Shown: piece after piece, positions 17,626 to 25,341 of the stretch
How the letters are laid out: each line of letters begins with the position of its first letter
Position numbering within the stretch: the first letter of the stretch is position 1
NCBI RefSeq assembly: GCF_001426755.1
Contig: NZ_LMFJ01000001.1
Coordinates: 1,297,846 to 1,361,845 of the forward strand
Reading direction: 5' to 3'
Origin: Aeromicrobium sp. Root495
GTDB taxonomy: Bacteria; Actinomycetota; Actinomycetes; Propionibacteriales; Nocardioidaceae
Length of the DNA stretch: 64,000 bases
Notes under the pieces: model-generated
The model's database searches: none
The model's input: only the letters and a program-made list of their open reading frames with translations
Told to the model about the DNA's origin: nothing
Position numbers and translations under genes: made by a program

Positions 17626-19380
17626 ATGCGGCTGACGAACGTGGCGCACCTGCGGCTCCCGTTCGGGCGGCTGCTCGGCTACGACCTCACGGTGGGTCCC
17701 CGGCAGGACTCCGTACCCGTCTCGTTCGACCAGCGCAGGCACGTCGCCCGCGGGTCGCGACCCGGCTCGTGGATGGCCATCACCGTCCGCCTCCCCACCG
17801 TCGACCTCGACGAGCTGGCCGACGCCTGGCTCGCCGTCGTCGCCCGGCACGGCACGCTGCGCACCGTCTTCTCCCCCGGCCGCGACGGACCGCTGCTGCA
17901 CGACCACGCGATGTCGGCGGGGTCCTGGGTGGAGCACCGGGTGGAGACCGGTGAGTCCGTCAACGAGGCGCTGCGCAGCGTCCTCGACGCGTTCTGCGGC
18001 TCCACCGCGCGGCCCTCGCACCGCCTGTGCGTGCTGCTGAGCGACGACCGACCGACGCTCGTGATCGCTGCCGACCATGCCCATGTCGACATGTGGTCAC
18101 TGCTGGTCGTCGTGCGGGACCTGCTGCGATCCCTCGCCGACCCCGCAGGCGCCGCCGCGGCCCCACCGGTGCGTCCCTTCGCCGACCACACCGCCGCGTT
18201 GAGGGCACGTGAGCCCGCGCCCGACGAGGTCCGGCAGCGTTGGCACGACATCATCGCGGCGAGCGGCGACGTCATGCCTGTCTTCCCCATGCCCCTGGGC
18301 GACATCGCGCTCCCGGTCCTGGAGCGGGTCGAGGTGCGCGACCTCCTCGACGTCGACGAGAACGCCTTCCTGGCACGTCACGCCGCCGAGCAGGGCGTCT
18401 CGGCCCTCGCGCTCGTCGTCTCTGTGATGACCGACGTCACGTGGCGGCTGGCCCGCGCTCCCCTGCGCGCCGTCTTCCCGGTGCACAGCCGGTACGAGGA
18501 GGCCTGGCACGACTCCGTCGGGTGGTTCATCACGAACTCCGTGCTCGAGTCCGACGACCCGCTCCCCCCGGCTGCCGCGGCAGCCGTGAAGGAGGCCGTG
18601 CGGCTCGGCTCCTGGCCGCTGGAGGACGTGCTGGAACCGTGGGGCGACATGCCCGAGGGACCCGGCATGTTCGCCATCTCGTGGCTCGACCTGCGGCGCC
18701 TGCCCGTGCGGGTGGACCACGTGGGCCTCGAGGCGCAGTACGTGAGCGCCGCAGGCCGCGCCGACGGCGTGATGGTCTGGTTCATCCTCGACGAGTCCGG
18801 TCTTCACCTGAGGTGCCGCTACCCCGACACGGACGAGGCCCGGCGCAGCGTCGGCAGCTGGCTCGACGCGCTCGTGCGCGGAGTCCGCTCACTGGCAGGC
18901 AGCACGGGCACGGTGCTCGAGGTGTCGGGCGAGCGCCTGCGGGTTGACCGGGCCCGACGCTCCGACGTGCGAGCCATCGTCGCCATGCTGGCCTCGGACG
19001 CCATCGGTGCGACGCGTGAGTCGGCCGACGTCGCCGACTACGACGAGGCCTTCGATGCGCTCGACCGGGACCCCGCGCAGTTCCTCGCCGTGGTGCGCGA
19101 CGACGCCGGGCACATCGTGGCCACGGCCCAGCTGACGATCATCCCCGGTCTCGCTCGCACGGGTGCCACGCGCCTGCAGGTGGAGGCCGTCCGCGTGGCC
19201 GAGGAGTGGCGCAGCCGGGGACTCGGCTCGGCGTTCCTGGACTGGGTCCACGAGTACGGACGTGCCCGAGGCGCTGTGCTGTCCCAGCTCACGACCGACA
19301 GCTCACGCACCGACGCACACCGCTTCTACGCCCGTCTCGGCTACGAGCCCACCCACGTCGGGTTCAAGAAGCACCTCTGA
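17626..19380 (+). CDS. Condensation-like acyltransferase fused to GNAT acetyltransferase
   Basis: A 584-residue two-domain protein. Residues 1 to about 425 have the chloramphenicol-acetyltransferase/condensation fold seen in NRPS condensation domains and PapA-type acyltransferases; the active-site motif appears as DHAHVDMW at 150-157, so the catalytic-position His151 and structural Asp155 of HHxxxDG are kept while the first His and the Gly are replaced. Residues from about 430 to the end form a GNAT domain with the acetyl-CoA loop RSRGLGS and a terminal HRFYARLGYEPTHVGFKKHL. There is no carrier-protein or adenylation gene nearby. It may acylate or acetylate a small amine or alcohol, or a peptide. 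The start is supported by a TAGAGT box. Confidence 0.75.
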   Translation: MRLTNVAHLRLPFGRLLGYDLTVGPRQDSVPVSFDQRRHVARGSRPGSWMAITVRLPTVDLDELADAWLAVVARHGTLRTVFSPGRDGPLLHDHAMSAGSWVEHRVETGESVNEALRSVLDAFCGSTARPSHRLCVLLSDDRPTLVIAADHAHVDMWSLLVVVRDLLRSLADPAGAAAAPPVRPFADHTAALRAREPAPDEVRQRWHDIIAASGDVMPVFPMPLGDIALPVLERVEVRDLLDVDENAFLARHAAEQGVSALALVVSVMTDVTWRLARAPLRAVFPVHSRYEEAWHDSVGWFITNSVLESDDPLPPAAAAAVKEAVRLGSWPLEDVLEPWGDMPEGPGMFAISWLDLRRLPVRVDHVGLEAQYVSAAGRADGVMVWFILDESGLHLRCRYPDTDEARRSVGSWLDALVRGVRSLAGSTGTVLEVSGERLRVDRARRSDVRAIVAMLASDAIGATRESADVADYDEAFDALDRDPAQFLAVVRDDAGHIVATAQLTIIPGLARTGATRLQVEAVRVAEEWRSRGLGSAFLDWVHEYGRARGAVLSQLTTDSSRTDAHRFYARLGYEPTHVGFKKHL

Positions 19381-19387
19381 CCGCCGA

Positions 19388-19437
19388 GCGGTGGATCTGC
19401 CACCGTATGAGGACCTGTTCGGTGGCAGATCCACCGC
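19388..19437. terminator. Perfect 18-bp inverted repeat between convergent genes
   Basis: GCGGTGGATCTGCCACCG at 19388-19405 is exactly inverted at 19420-19437, with a 14-base loop. It begins 8 bases after the stop of the fusion gene and lies 26 bases before the end of the opposing GNAT gene, the expected site of a bidirectional terminator. There is no T-tract on either side. Confidence 0.65.
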
Positions 19438-19463
19438 CCGACGGGGACGCCGCGCATGCGGAG

Positions 19464-20264
19464 TCACTGCCCGGAGGGGCGGGTCCAGCGGTAGGGGGTC
19501 GTGGTGGTGACCTTCACGAAGCCGTTGCGCTCCAGGATGGGCCGTGAGTACTCGGTGGAGTCGCTGTGGAGCAGCGTCTTCCCGGCACGGAGGGCTGATC
19601 GCGCCCGCGCCGCGGTGAGGGCGCGGTAGATCCCGCGGCCGCGCCACTCCGGCAGGGTCGCGCCGCCCCACAGTCCGGCGAACGCGGTGCCTGCGACGGG
19701 CTCGAGCCGGCCGGCGGACACCATCACGCCGCCGTGCTCGGCGACCCACAGCTCCATGCCGTCCTGGAGCGCCAGCCGTCGCAGGAGCGGCTCGGCCGAT
19801 CCTTCGGTGACGTGTCCGTCGAAGGCAAGGTCCTGCATGGCGGCCATGGCACGCACGTCCGGCTCGTCGCGCACCGATCGCAGCGTCACGCCGTTTGGCA
19901 GCGGGACGTCGACGTCGAGCGGTCCGGGCTCGCCGATCATGACCGACTCGGTCTCGTCCGCCACGAACCCGTGCGCCAGCAGCGAGTCGTGCAGGCCCGG
20001 TGCGGCGTCGTGGCCGCGGGTCTTCCACTCCACGCGGGTGATGGCGGGGTCGGCTCGGTAGTGCTCGAGTGCCTCCCCCACCCAGGCGCGGATCGTGGAC
20101 GCATCCGCTCCGTCGAGGTCCTGGTAGGTCACGAAGCCGCGGCCGTGCGGGAACGTGACGAGCCGGAGCGGCCCGAGGAGCCGCACGGACTCCTGGCTGG
20201 GCGTCTCGGCGTCGGTGCGCAGCTGCTCGTCGTAGACGCGCAGCAGCTCGTCGCGGGTCGTCAC
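19464..20264 (-). CDS. GNAT family N-acetyltransferase
   Basis: A 266-residue acetyltransferase. The C-terminal half holds the GNAT core: VMVSAGRLEPVAGTAFAGLWGGATLPEWRGRGIYRALTAARARSA in outline, where WRGRGIYRAL is the acetyl-CoA pyrophosphate loop, and a late LHSDSTEYSRPILERNGF typical of the closing strand. The N-terminal 120 residues are a less conserved extension. The GTG at 20264 overlaps the stop of the upstream VOC gene (GTGA), so it is translationally coupled as the third gene of a hydrolase-VOC-GNAT run. Acceptor substrate unknown. Confidence 0.82.
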   Translation of the reverse strand: MTTRDELLRVYDEQLRTDAETPSQESVRLLGPLRLVTFPHGRGFVTYQDLDGADASTIRAWVGEALEHYRADPAITRVEWKTRGHDAAPGLHDSLLAHGFVADETESVMIGEPGPLDVDVPLPNGVTLRSVRDEPDVRAMAAMQDLAFDGHVTEGSAEPLLRRLALQDGMELWVAEHGGVMVSAGRLEPVAGTAFAGLWGGATLPEWRGRGIYRALTAARARSALRAGKTLLHSDSTEYSRPILERNGFVKVTTTTPYRWTRPSGQ

Positions 20265-20623
20265 GGGGCGGGCCACTCCCGGAAGACCACGCAGACCGTG
20301 GTGCTGTCGAGCACGGCGAACTCGCGGGCGCCCCACTCGCGGAGCCGGACCCGAGGAAGGTTGGGGTGGAGCAGGTCGGGCCGGCGCGCCTCGATGTCGG
20401 CGTGCACGCCGTCGATGTCGTCGGTCTCGATGCTCAGCTGCGGGCGGTCCTTCGCGGCCTGGTCGGCGTCCTCCACCAGGTTGAGCTTGGCGCGGTCGCG
20501 CTGGAGCACCACCAGACCTCCGTCGCGGTGGACAAGCTCCATGCCGATGCCGCCGACGAACAGGTCGACGCCCACCTCGACGTCCTCGTAGAAGACCGTG
20601 GGCACGACGTGGAGGAAGCTCAC
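20261..20623 (-). CDS. VOC/glyoxalase superfamily protein
   Basis: A 120-residue single VOC domain beginning FLHVVPTVFYEDVEVGVDLFVGGIGME and ending AVLDSTTVCVVFREW. The expected metal-ligand pattern is only partly visible, so it may be a binding protein rather than an enzyme. It starts with GTG at 20623 and shares four bases (GTGA) with both neighbours: the stop of the alpha/beta hydrolase upstream and the start of the GNAT gene downstream. This strict coupling suggests that the three products act together. Confidence 0.75.
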   Translation of the reverse strand: MSFLHVVPTVFYEDVEVGVDLFVGGIGMELVHRDGGLVVLQRDRAKLNLVEDADQAAKDRPQLSIETDDIDGVHADIEARRPDLLHPNLPRVRLREWGAREFAVLDSTTVCVVFREWPAP

Positions 20624-21420
20624 GCGGCGTCCTCGGCGTGGTGGGCGAGGAAGACCGTGAGGGCCGAGACGAACGACTCCGGCTCCTCGGAGTGCACCCA
20701 GTGCCCAGCGCCCTTGATGGTGACGTGGCGGGTGCGCGGGAAGTACCGGCGCATCGCCTCGTGGTGCTCGGGAAGGATGTAGTCGGACCGCTCACCGGCG
20801 ATCCAGAGGACCGGTTGGTCGAAGGTGGCGTCGATCCTCGGGAAGTCGCCGATGACGTTCAGGTCGCGCCGCAGGACCTCGAGGTTGGCCTGCCACGCGA
20901 ACGTGCTGCCGTCGGCCCGCAGGTTCTGCAGCAGGAAGCCGCGCGTGGTCGCGTTGGGGATGGGGCCCTTCAGCTGGGCGTCGGCGTCGGCGCGCCGGCT
21001 GAGCCCCGCGAGGTCGACGGCCGCGAGGCTGCCGAGGAGGTGCTCGAACTCGCCCCCGCTGGAGTGGCTCGAGGGCGCGATGTCGACGACCACGAGCCGG
21101 TCGACGAGCTCGGGATGGCGCAGGGCCAGGACCATGGCGACCTTGCCACCCATGGAGTGACCCACGACGTGGACCCGTCCCTCGGGCGCGAACTCGGCCC
21201 GGACGGTCTCGGCCACGGCGTCGGCCATCTGCTCGTACGAGACGCGATCCACCCAGGGCGAGCGGCCGTGGTTGGGCAGGTCGACGAGGAGCGACTGCAG
21301 CTCCGGCTGCAGCGCCTTGGCAGCCTGGGTGAAGTTGCGGCCCTGCCCGAACAGCCCGTGCAGGAAGACCACACGGTCACCGACCTCGCCGATGCGACGG
21401 GTGTGCAGGAGATCGACCAC
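20620..21420 (-). CDS. Alpha/beta hydrolase (YbfF-like esterase)
   Basis: A 266-residue hydrolase with VVFLHGLFGQGRNF (oxyanion region), LVDLPNHGRS, the nucleophile elbow GHSMGGKVAM, an acid in the PVLWIAGERSDYI strand and GAGHWVHSEEP with the catalytic His. This set closely matches the YbfF/ABHD11 group of acyl esterases. The start is a GTG at 21420. It leads the coupled three-gene unit with VOC and GNAT genes. The physiological substrate is unknown; YbfF cleaves short to medium acyl esters and acyl-CoA in vitro. Confidence 0.83.
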   Translation of the reverse strand: MVDLLHTRRIGEVGDRVVFLHGLFGQGRNFTQAAKALQPELQSLLVDLPNHGRSPWVDRVSYEQMADAVAETVRAEFAPEGRVHVVGHSMGGKVAMVLALRHPELVDRLVVVDIAPSSHSSGGEFEHLLGSLAAVDLAGLSRRADADAQLKGPIPNATTRGFLLQNLRADGSTFAWQANLEVLRRDLNVIGDFPRIDATFDQPVLWIAGERSDYILPEHHEAMRRYFPRTRHVTIKGAGHWVHSEEPESFVSALTVFLAHHAEDAA

Positions 21421-21449
21421 GTCGGCCAGCCTAGCCAGGTGCTTCGACC

Positions 21450-22100
21450 TCAGCGGTCCAGGAGGGTGCAGAGACAGGCCTTGTTTCCGTCGGGGTCAGC
21501 GAGCACCACGAACGACGGCGACTCGGAGTCGTCGAACAGGGTGCCGCCGGCCGCGAGGACGGCCTCCGTGCGGGCCTCCAGCTCCTCCGGCGGGATCCAC
21601 ACGTCGAGGTGGAAGCGCTGGCGCGGCTCCGTGTGCGGCGTGGTGTCCTGCATCCAGATGAGCGGGGTCTGCCCGGTGGGGTCCTTGACCTCCTCGTCGC
21701 CGTTCCAGGCGTCGACCGAGCCCGTGAGCACCGCGGACCAGAAGGGTCCCAGCAGCTCGGGCCGGGCGGTGTCGAGCCCGATCTCCACGAGCGTGGGGGC
21801 ACCTGGAACCGACTCGATGCCGAGCTCGACGGCGATGTCGGAGATCTGGCGCGCCAGGTCGACGTCGCGGTCGGTGACTCCCCCGACGTCGTGGCTGTGG
21901 AGCTGCACGTCGACGGCGCCGTACGTCAAGGTGAGGTCGGGATGGTGGTCGGCGTCCTCCGCCGCCTCGGAGATCGCGGTGACGAAGTCCGTCCCGGTGG
22001 CGAAGTCACCCGTGTCGAACCGGGCGTGGAGCGCGACGGCCAGCCTCGTCCAGTCGGCGAGGTCGGCGTCGAGGATCTGCTGCACGGTGAGGCGGCCCAT
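21450..22100 (-). CDS. Pterin-4a-carbinolamine dehydratase fused to a VOC domain
   Basis: A 216-residue fusion. Residues 1 to about 95 are a PCD domain with the active-site motif ADHHPDLTLTYGAVDVQLHSH and GGVTDRDVDLA, which dehydrates 4a-hydroxytetrahydrobiopterin during pterin recycling. From about 100 to the end is a glyoxalase-like domain with RFHLDVWIPPEELEARTEAVL and a closing FVVLADPDGNKACLC. This domain pairing recurs in actinobacteria, but the job of the VOC half is not known; it may bind the pterin or a substrate. The ATG at 22100 gives a normal PCD N-terminus. No aromatic amino acid hydroxylase gene is present nearby. Confidence 0.83.
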   Translation of the reverse strand: MGRLTVQQILDADLADWTRLAVALHARFDTGDFATGTDFVTAISEAAEDADHHPDLTLTYGAVDVQLHSHDVGGVTDRDVDLARQISDIAVELGIESVPGAPTLVEIGLDTARPELLGPFWSAVLTGSVDAWNGDEEVKDPTGQTPLIWMQDTTPHTEPRQRFHLDVWIPPEELEARTEAVLAAGGTLFDDSESPSFVVLADPDGNKACLCTLLDR

Positions 22101-22133
22101 GGGACCACCATGCCCTCGTTGCGGGTGTGCTGC

Positions 22134-22688
22134 CTAGTCCTGCGGCCAGGGTCCTCGACCGCTGCGCCGCACGAGCCGCAGCAGGGGGTCGCTCGTCCGC
22201 TCGTTGAGCGCCGGGGCGAAGGCCTCGGGACCGAAGGACTCGGCCCGCAGCAGCGTCAGGCCGCGGCCGGCCGTCATGACCACGCGGGAGTGGTAGGCGA
22301 TGGTGCGGCCGAGCGCCTGGGCGACGTCCCACGTGTGCAGGACCGTCTCGGCGGTGAGCTCGGTCGTGAGCACCTCGCGCGTGGTGCTCCCACGGAACGG
22401 CAGGTCGATGTCGTCGCCGGACCGCTCGATGGCGGCCACGAGCCGCGCGCTGCTGTCGTCGAGGTCGTCTCGTCGGGACTCGCCTGCCACATAGGTCGGC
22501 GAGCTGCCGTCCCACGGCAGAGGCCTGCCGTCGAGGGCTGCGGTGAAGACCTGCTGCCAGCCGATGACGTGCGAGATCACCGCGCCGAGGTCGAGCCCGT
22601 CGCACGGGGTGGGGCGGCCGAGGTCGGAGTCCTGGACCCCGTCCACCACGTGACGCAGGGTGCCCAGGGCGTCGACGAGTGCGTGCAC
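22134..22688 (-). CDS. TIGR03086-type DinB/MDMPI-fold protein
   Basis: A 184-residue four-helix protein: RPTPCDGLDLGAVISHVIGWQQVF carries the TPC..W..-like start of TIGR03086 and the first His, and LTAETVLHTWDVAQALGR is the later His-containing helix. The fold binds a divalent metal and, in some members, mycothiol. The start is a GTG at 22688, with an AAGG about eight bases upstream. It is flanked by a pterin dehydratase fusion and an esterase on the same strand with 28-33 base gaps. Function is inferred from fold only. Confidence 0.75.
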   Translation of the reverse strand: MHALVDALGTLRHVVDGVQDSDLGRPTPCDGLDLGAVISHVIGWQQVFTAALDGRPLPWDGSSPTYVAGESRRDDLDDSSARLVAAIERSGDDIDLPFRGSTTREVLTTELTAETVLHTWDVAQALGRTIAYHSRVVMTAGRGLTLLRAESFGPEAFAPALNERTSDPLLRLVRRSGRGPWPQD

Positions 22689-22717
22689 CCGACCACCTTC
22701 TCGCAGGACGCTGACGC

Positions 22718-23623
22718 TCAGGCGACGAGGTGGTCACCGACGGCGTCGGCCATGCGGTCCATGAGCGCCCGCGCGTCGTCCACGGGGCCGTCGAGCACGT
22801 AGTGGTCGCGCCCCGGCACCATGACGTGCTCGACCGGCACCCCGGCCTCGGCGAGCTGGGCGGCGTAGGCGTCGCCCTCCGCGCGCAGCGCGTCGAGGCC
22901 CGCGGTCACGATCATCGTGGGCGGCAGTCCGTGCAGGTCGTCGCTGCGGACCGGTGAGGCGTACGGCTCGGAGCGCCGGCTCTCGTCCCGGAAGTAGGTC
23001 GAGCGCACGAGCCGCAGCAGGCGCGCGTCGATCATCGGTCGAGGGTTGGAGGTGGGCTTGTGCATCGTCGTGATGTCGAGCGAGGGCACCGTGAGCAGCT
23101 GGAAGCGCGGAGTGGCCGCACCCGAGTCCCGCAGCTGCAGGCAGGCCGACGCTGCCACGTTGCCGCCGGCGCTGAACCCGCCGACGGCGATCCTCGTGCC
23201 GTCGACGCCCTCCTCCGCCCCGTGCTCGGCGAGCCACGCGACGACGTCGTGCGCCTGCTCCTGGGCCACCGGGTAGCGGTGGCGTGGCGCCACGCCGTAG
23301 TCGACGTTCACGACGGCTGCGCCGGTCCGGGCCACGACGTGGTGCACGAAGAAGTCGTCCATCTGCGGGTAACGCATCAGGAACCCCCCGCCGTGGAGGT
23401 GCACGTAGGCGGGGAGTCGGGCGTCCAGGGTGTCGGCGGCGTGCCGACCGGTCGAGCGCGGACGGTGCACGAGGCAGCGGACCGTCCCGTGGCGTGTGGG
23501 CACCTTCCAGACGTCCGGCTCCTCCGCGGCGTCGGGGTGGAAGTCGAGGCCCGCGCCGTGGCGGACGACGAGGGGTGCGGACAGGCCCATCAGGAGGGCG
23601 CGGGTGTCGGCGAGCAGGGCCAT
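22718..23623 (-). CDS. Hormone-sensitive-lipase-type alpha/beta hydrolase (esterase)
   Basis: About 301 residues of the HSL/arylacetamide-deacetylase family: YVHLHGGGFLMRYP supplies the HGGG oxyanion hole, GGFSAGGNVA the nucleophile elbow, GLDALRAEGDAYA the acid and GRDHYVL the catalytic His. It would hydrolyse short-chain esters in the cytosol. The ATG at 23623 is chosen; two adjacent GTGs at 23638-23641 would add six residues. It is divergent from the metallo-hydrolase gene at 23680, leaving a 56-base promoter gap. Confidence 0.85.
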   Translation of the reverse strand: MALLADTRALLMGLSAPLVVRHGAGLDFHPDAAEEPDVWKVPTRHGTVRCLVHRPRSTGRHAADTLDARLPAYVHLHGGGFLMRYPQMDDFFVHHVVARTGAAVVNVDYGVAPRHRYPVAQEQAHDVVAWLAEHGAEEGVDGTRIAVGGFSAGGNVAASACLQLRDSGAATPRFQLLTVPSLDITTMHKPTSNPRPMIDARLLRLVRSTYFRDESRRSEPYASPVRSDDLHGLPPTMIVTAGLDALRAEGDAYAAQLAEAGVPVEHVMVPGRDHYVLDGPVDDARALMDRMADAVGDHLVA

Positions 23624-23679
23624 GGCCACATGAGACACCACGCGGAGCGGCTCGGCCAGCCGTGCTGCACGATGGAGAC

Positions 23680-24333
23680 GTGGACATCACGCGCTTCGGC
23701 CATGCATCACTCCTCGTCGAGCACGACGGGACCCGTGTGCTCATCGACCCGGGCGTCTTCAGCCCCGACGCGACGTTCCAGCTCGAGCGGCTCGACGCGA
23801 TCATCGTGACGCACCAGCACCCCGACCATCTCGACCCCGCCCGGGCTGCCTCCCTCGTGGAGCGGAACCGCGGCGCACTCCTGCTCTCCGACCCCGAGAC
23901 GGCGACGCTGACGGCCGACCTCCCCGGTTCCTGGGAGGTGCACCTCGACGGCGACGAGCACGTCCTCGGCTCGCTCACGGTGCGCGGCGTGGGCAGCACG
24001 CACGCCGAGATCCTGCCCTCGCTCCCCCGCGTCACCAACGTGGGCGTCACGATCACGACCAACGCCGGGACGACGCTGTTCCACCCGGGCGACACGTACG
24101 AGTACGCCCCCGACGACGTCGACGTGCTCGCCGTCCCGCTCTCGGCGCCGTGGGCCAAGGTGAGCGAGACGGTGGAGTTCGTCCGTCGCGTGGGGCCTCG
24201 CACGATCCTCCCCATCCACGACTGCACCGTCTCCGACGTCGCCCACGGCATGTACTGGGGCCACGTCGTGGGTCACAGCGGCGCCCAGGACGCACGTCTG
24301 CTCGGCCAGAGCGACGCGACGTCCGTCGCATGA
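23680..24333 (+). CDS. Metallo-beta-lactamase-fold metal-dependent hydrolase (UlaG-like)
   Basis: A 217-residue MBL-fold protein: FGHASLLVEHDGTRVLIDPG, the metal motif THQHPDHLDP, LFHPGDTYEY and a terminal LPIHDCTVSD with the last His. This is the UlaG/RNase Z-like subgroup (DUF-type L-ascorbate-6-P lactonase relatives) whose substrates vary. The start is GTG 23680; a CACGAT box six bases upstream may give leaderless initiation. The stop overlaps the ATG of the following permease gene (ATGA at 24330-24333), so these two are coupled. Confidence 0.83.
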   Translation: MDITRFGHASLLVEHDGTRVLIDPGVFSPDATFQLERLDAIIVTHQHPDHLDPARAASLVERNRGALLLSDPETATLTADLPGSWEVHLDGDEHVLGSLTVRGVGSTHAEILPSLPRVTNVGVTITTNAGTTLFHPGDTYEYAPDDVDVLAVPLSAPWAKVSETVEFVRRVGPRTILPIHDCTVSDVAHGMYWGHVVGHSGAQDARLLGQSDATSVA

Positions 24334-25307
24334 CCAGCTCCCGGGCCCAGCGCGCCGCAGCCGTCCCCCTGATGTTCCTGGGTGGGGCGCTGGTCGCCGG
24401 CCAGTCCCAGATCAACGGCCGACTCGCCCACGAGCTGGGCGACGGGCCGCGCGCCGGGCTGGCCGCCGCCTCGGTCAGCTTCGGGTCAGGCCTCGTCGTC
24501 GTGTGCATCATCGCGGCGCTCATGCCCTCGGCCCGCGCCGGTGCCCGACGCTTCCTCGAGGCCCGTCGCAGCGGCGAGCTCCCGTGGATCTGGACCCTCG
24601 GCGGCCTGCTCGGCGCGTTCCTCGTCGCGACGCAGGGCTTCACGATCGCCTCCATCGGCGTCGCGCTGTTCAGCGTCGCCGTCACCGCCGGGCAGGCCAC
24701 GAGCGGTCTGCTCGTCGACCACCTCGGCATCGGACCCTCGGGCAAGCAGCACCTCACGCCGCCCCGGCTCGTCGCCGCCCTGTTCGCCGTCGTCGCGGTG
24801 CTGCTCGCCGCCGGCGAGCGCCTCGTCGACCAGTTCTCGCTCACGACCGCCGGTCTCGCGCTGCTCCCCCTCGTGGCCGGAGCCGGTGCCGCCCTGCAGC
24901 AGGGCATGAACGGCCGGGTCTCCCACGTCGGCGGCCCGTGGGTCACGACGGTCAACAACTTCGTCGTCGGCACGTCGGCCCTGCTCGTCGTCCTCGTCCT
25001 GAGCCTGCTGGTCCCCGGACAGCTCGACGGGCTCCCGGGCACGTGGTGGATGTACCTCGGCGGAGTCATGGGCGTGGGCTTCATCAGCCTGGCGGCGCTC
25101 CTGGTGCGGGTCCATGGCGTCCTCGTCCTGGGGCTCTGCATGATCGCCGGGCAGATCATCACCGCTGAGATCATCGAGCTGCTCAGCGACGACCCGCACG
25201 TGGGCGTCCTCGGCATCGTCGCGGGGCTGCTCACGGTCGTCGGCGTGGCGGTGGCGCTCCTCATCCGACCGCGTCAGCCGGCAGCCACGGCCACCGCGGC
25301 GGGTTGA
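24330..25307 (+). CDS. DMT-superfamily transporter (DUF606/YdcZ duplicated form)
   Basis: A 325-residue permease with about ten transmembrane helices arranged as two DUF606 repeats; each half has the GG...Q..(I/M)NGR(L/V)(A/S)H motif (GQSQINGRLAHELG near residue 25 and LQQGMNGRVSHVGGPW near 195), the clear sign of an internal duplication. Exported or imported substrate is unknown. It is translationally coupled to the MBL-fold gene by ATGA. After it, a 34-base gap holds the promoter and operator of the HTH-MurA gene. Confidence 0.85.
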   Translation: MTSSRAQRAAAVPLMFLGGALVAGQSQINGRLAHELGDGPRAGLAAASVSFGSGLVVVCIIAALMPSARAGARRFLEARRSGELPWIWTLGGLLGAFLVATQGFTIASIGVALFSVAVTAGQATSGLLVDHLGIGPSGKQHLTPPRLVAALFAVVAVLLAAGERLVDQFSLTTAGLALLPLVAGAGAALQQGMNGRVSHVGGPWVTTVNNFVVGTSALLVVLVLSLLVPGQLDGLPGTWWMYLGGVMGVGFISLAALLVRVHGVLVLGLCMIAGQIITAEIIELLSDDPHVGVLGIVAGLLTVVGVAVALLIRPRQPAATATAAG

Positions 25308-25341
25308 TTGAGTTATCGCATATATGCGATAACGTGTAGCC
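25304..25341 (+). promoter_or_regulatory. Promoter with 20-bp perfect palindrome upstream of HTH-murA
   Basis: TTGATT (25304-25309) and GATAAC (25328-25333), 18 bases apart, read as -35 and -10. Between and across them is the perfect palindrome TTATCGCATATATGCGATAA (25313-25332). The ATG at 25342 follows the -10 by eight bases, so the mRNA should be leaderless. A repressor bound here would block RNA polymerase; the obvious candidate is the helix-turn-helix domain encoded by the gene itself. Confidence 0.72.
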
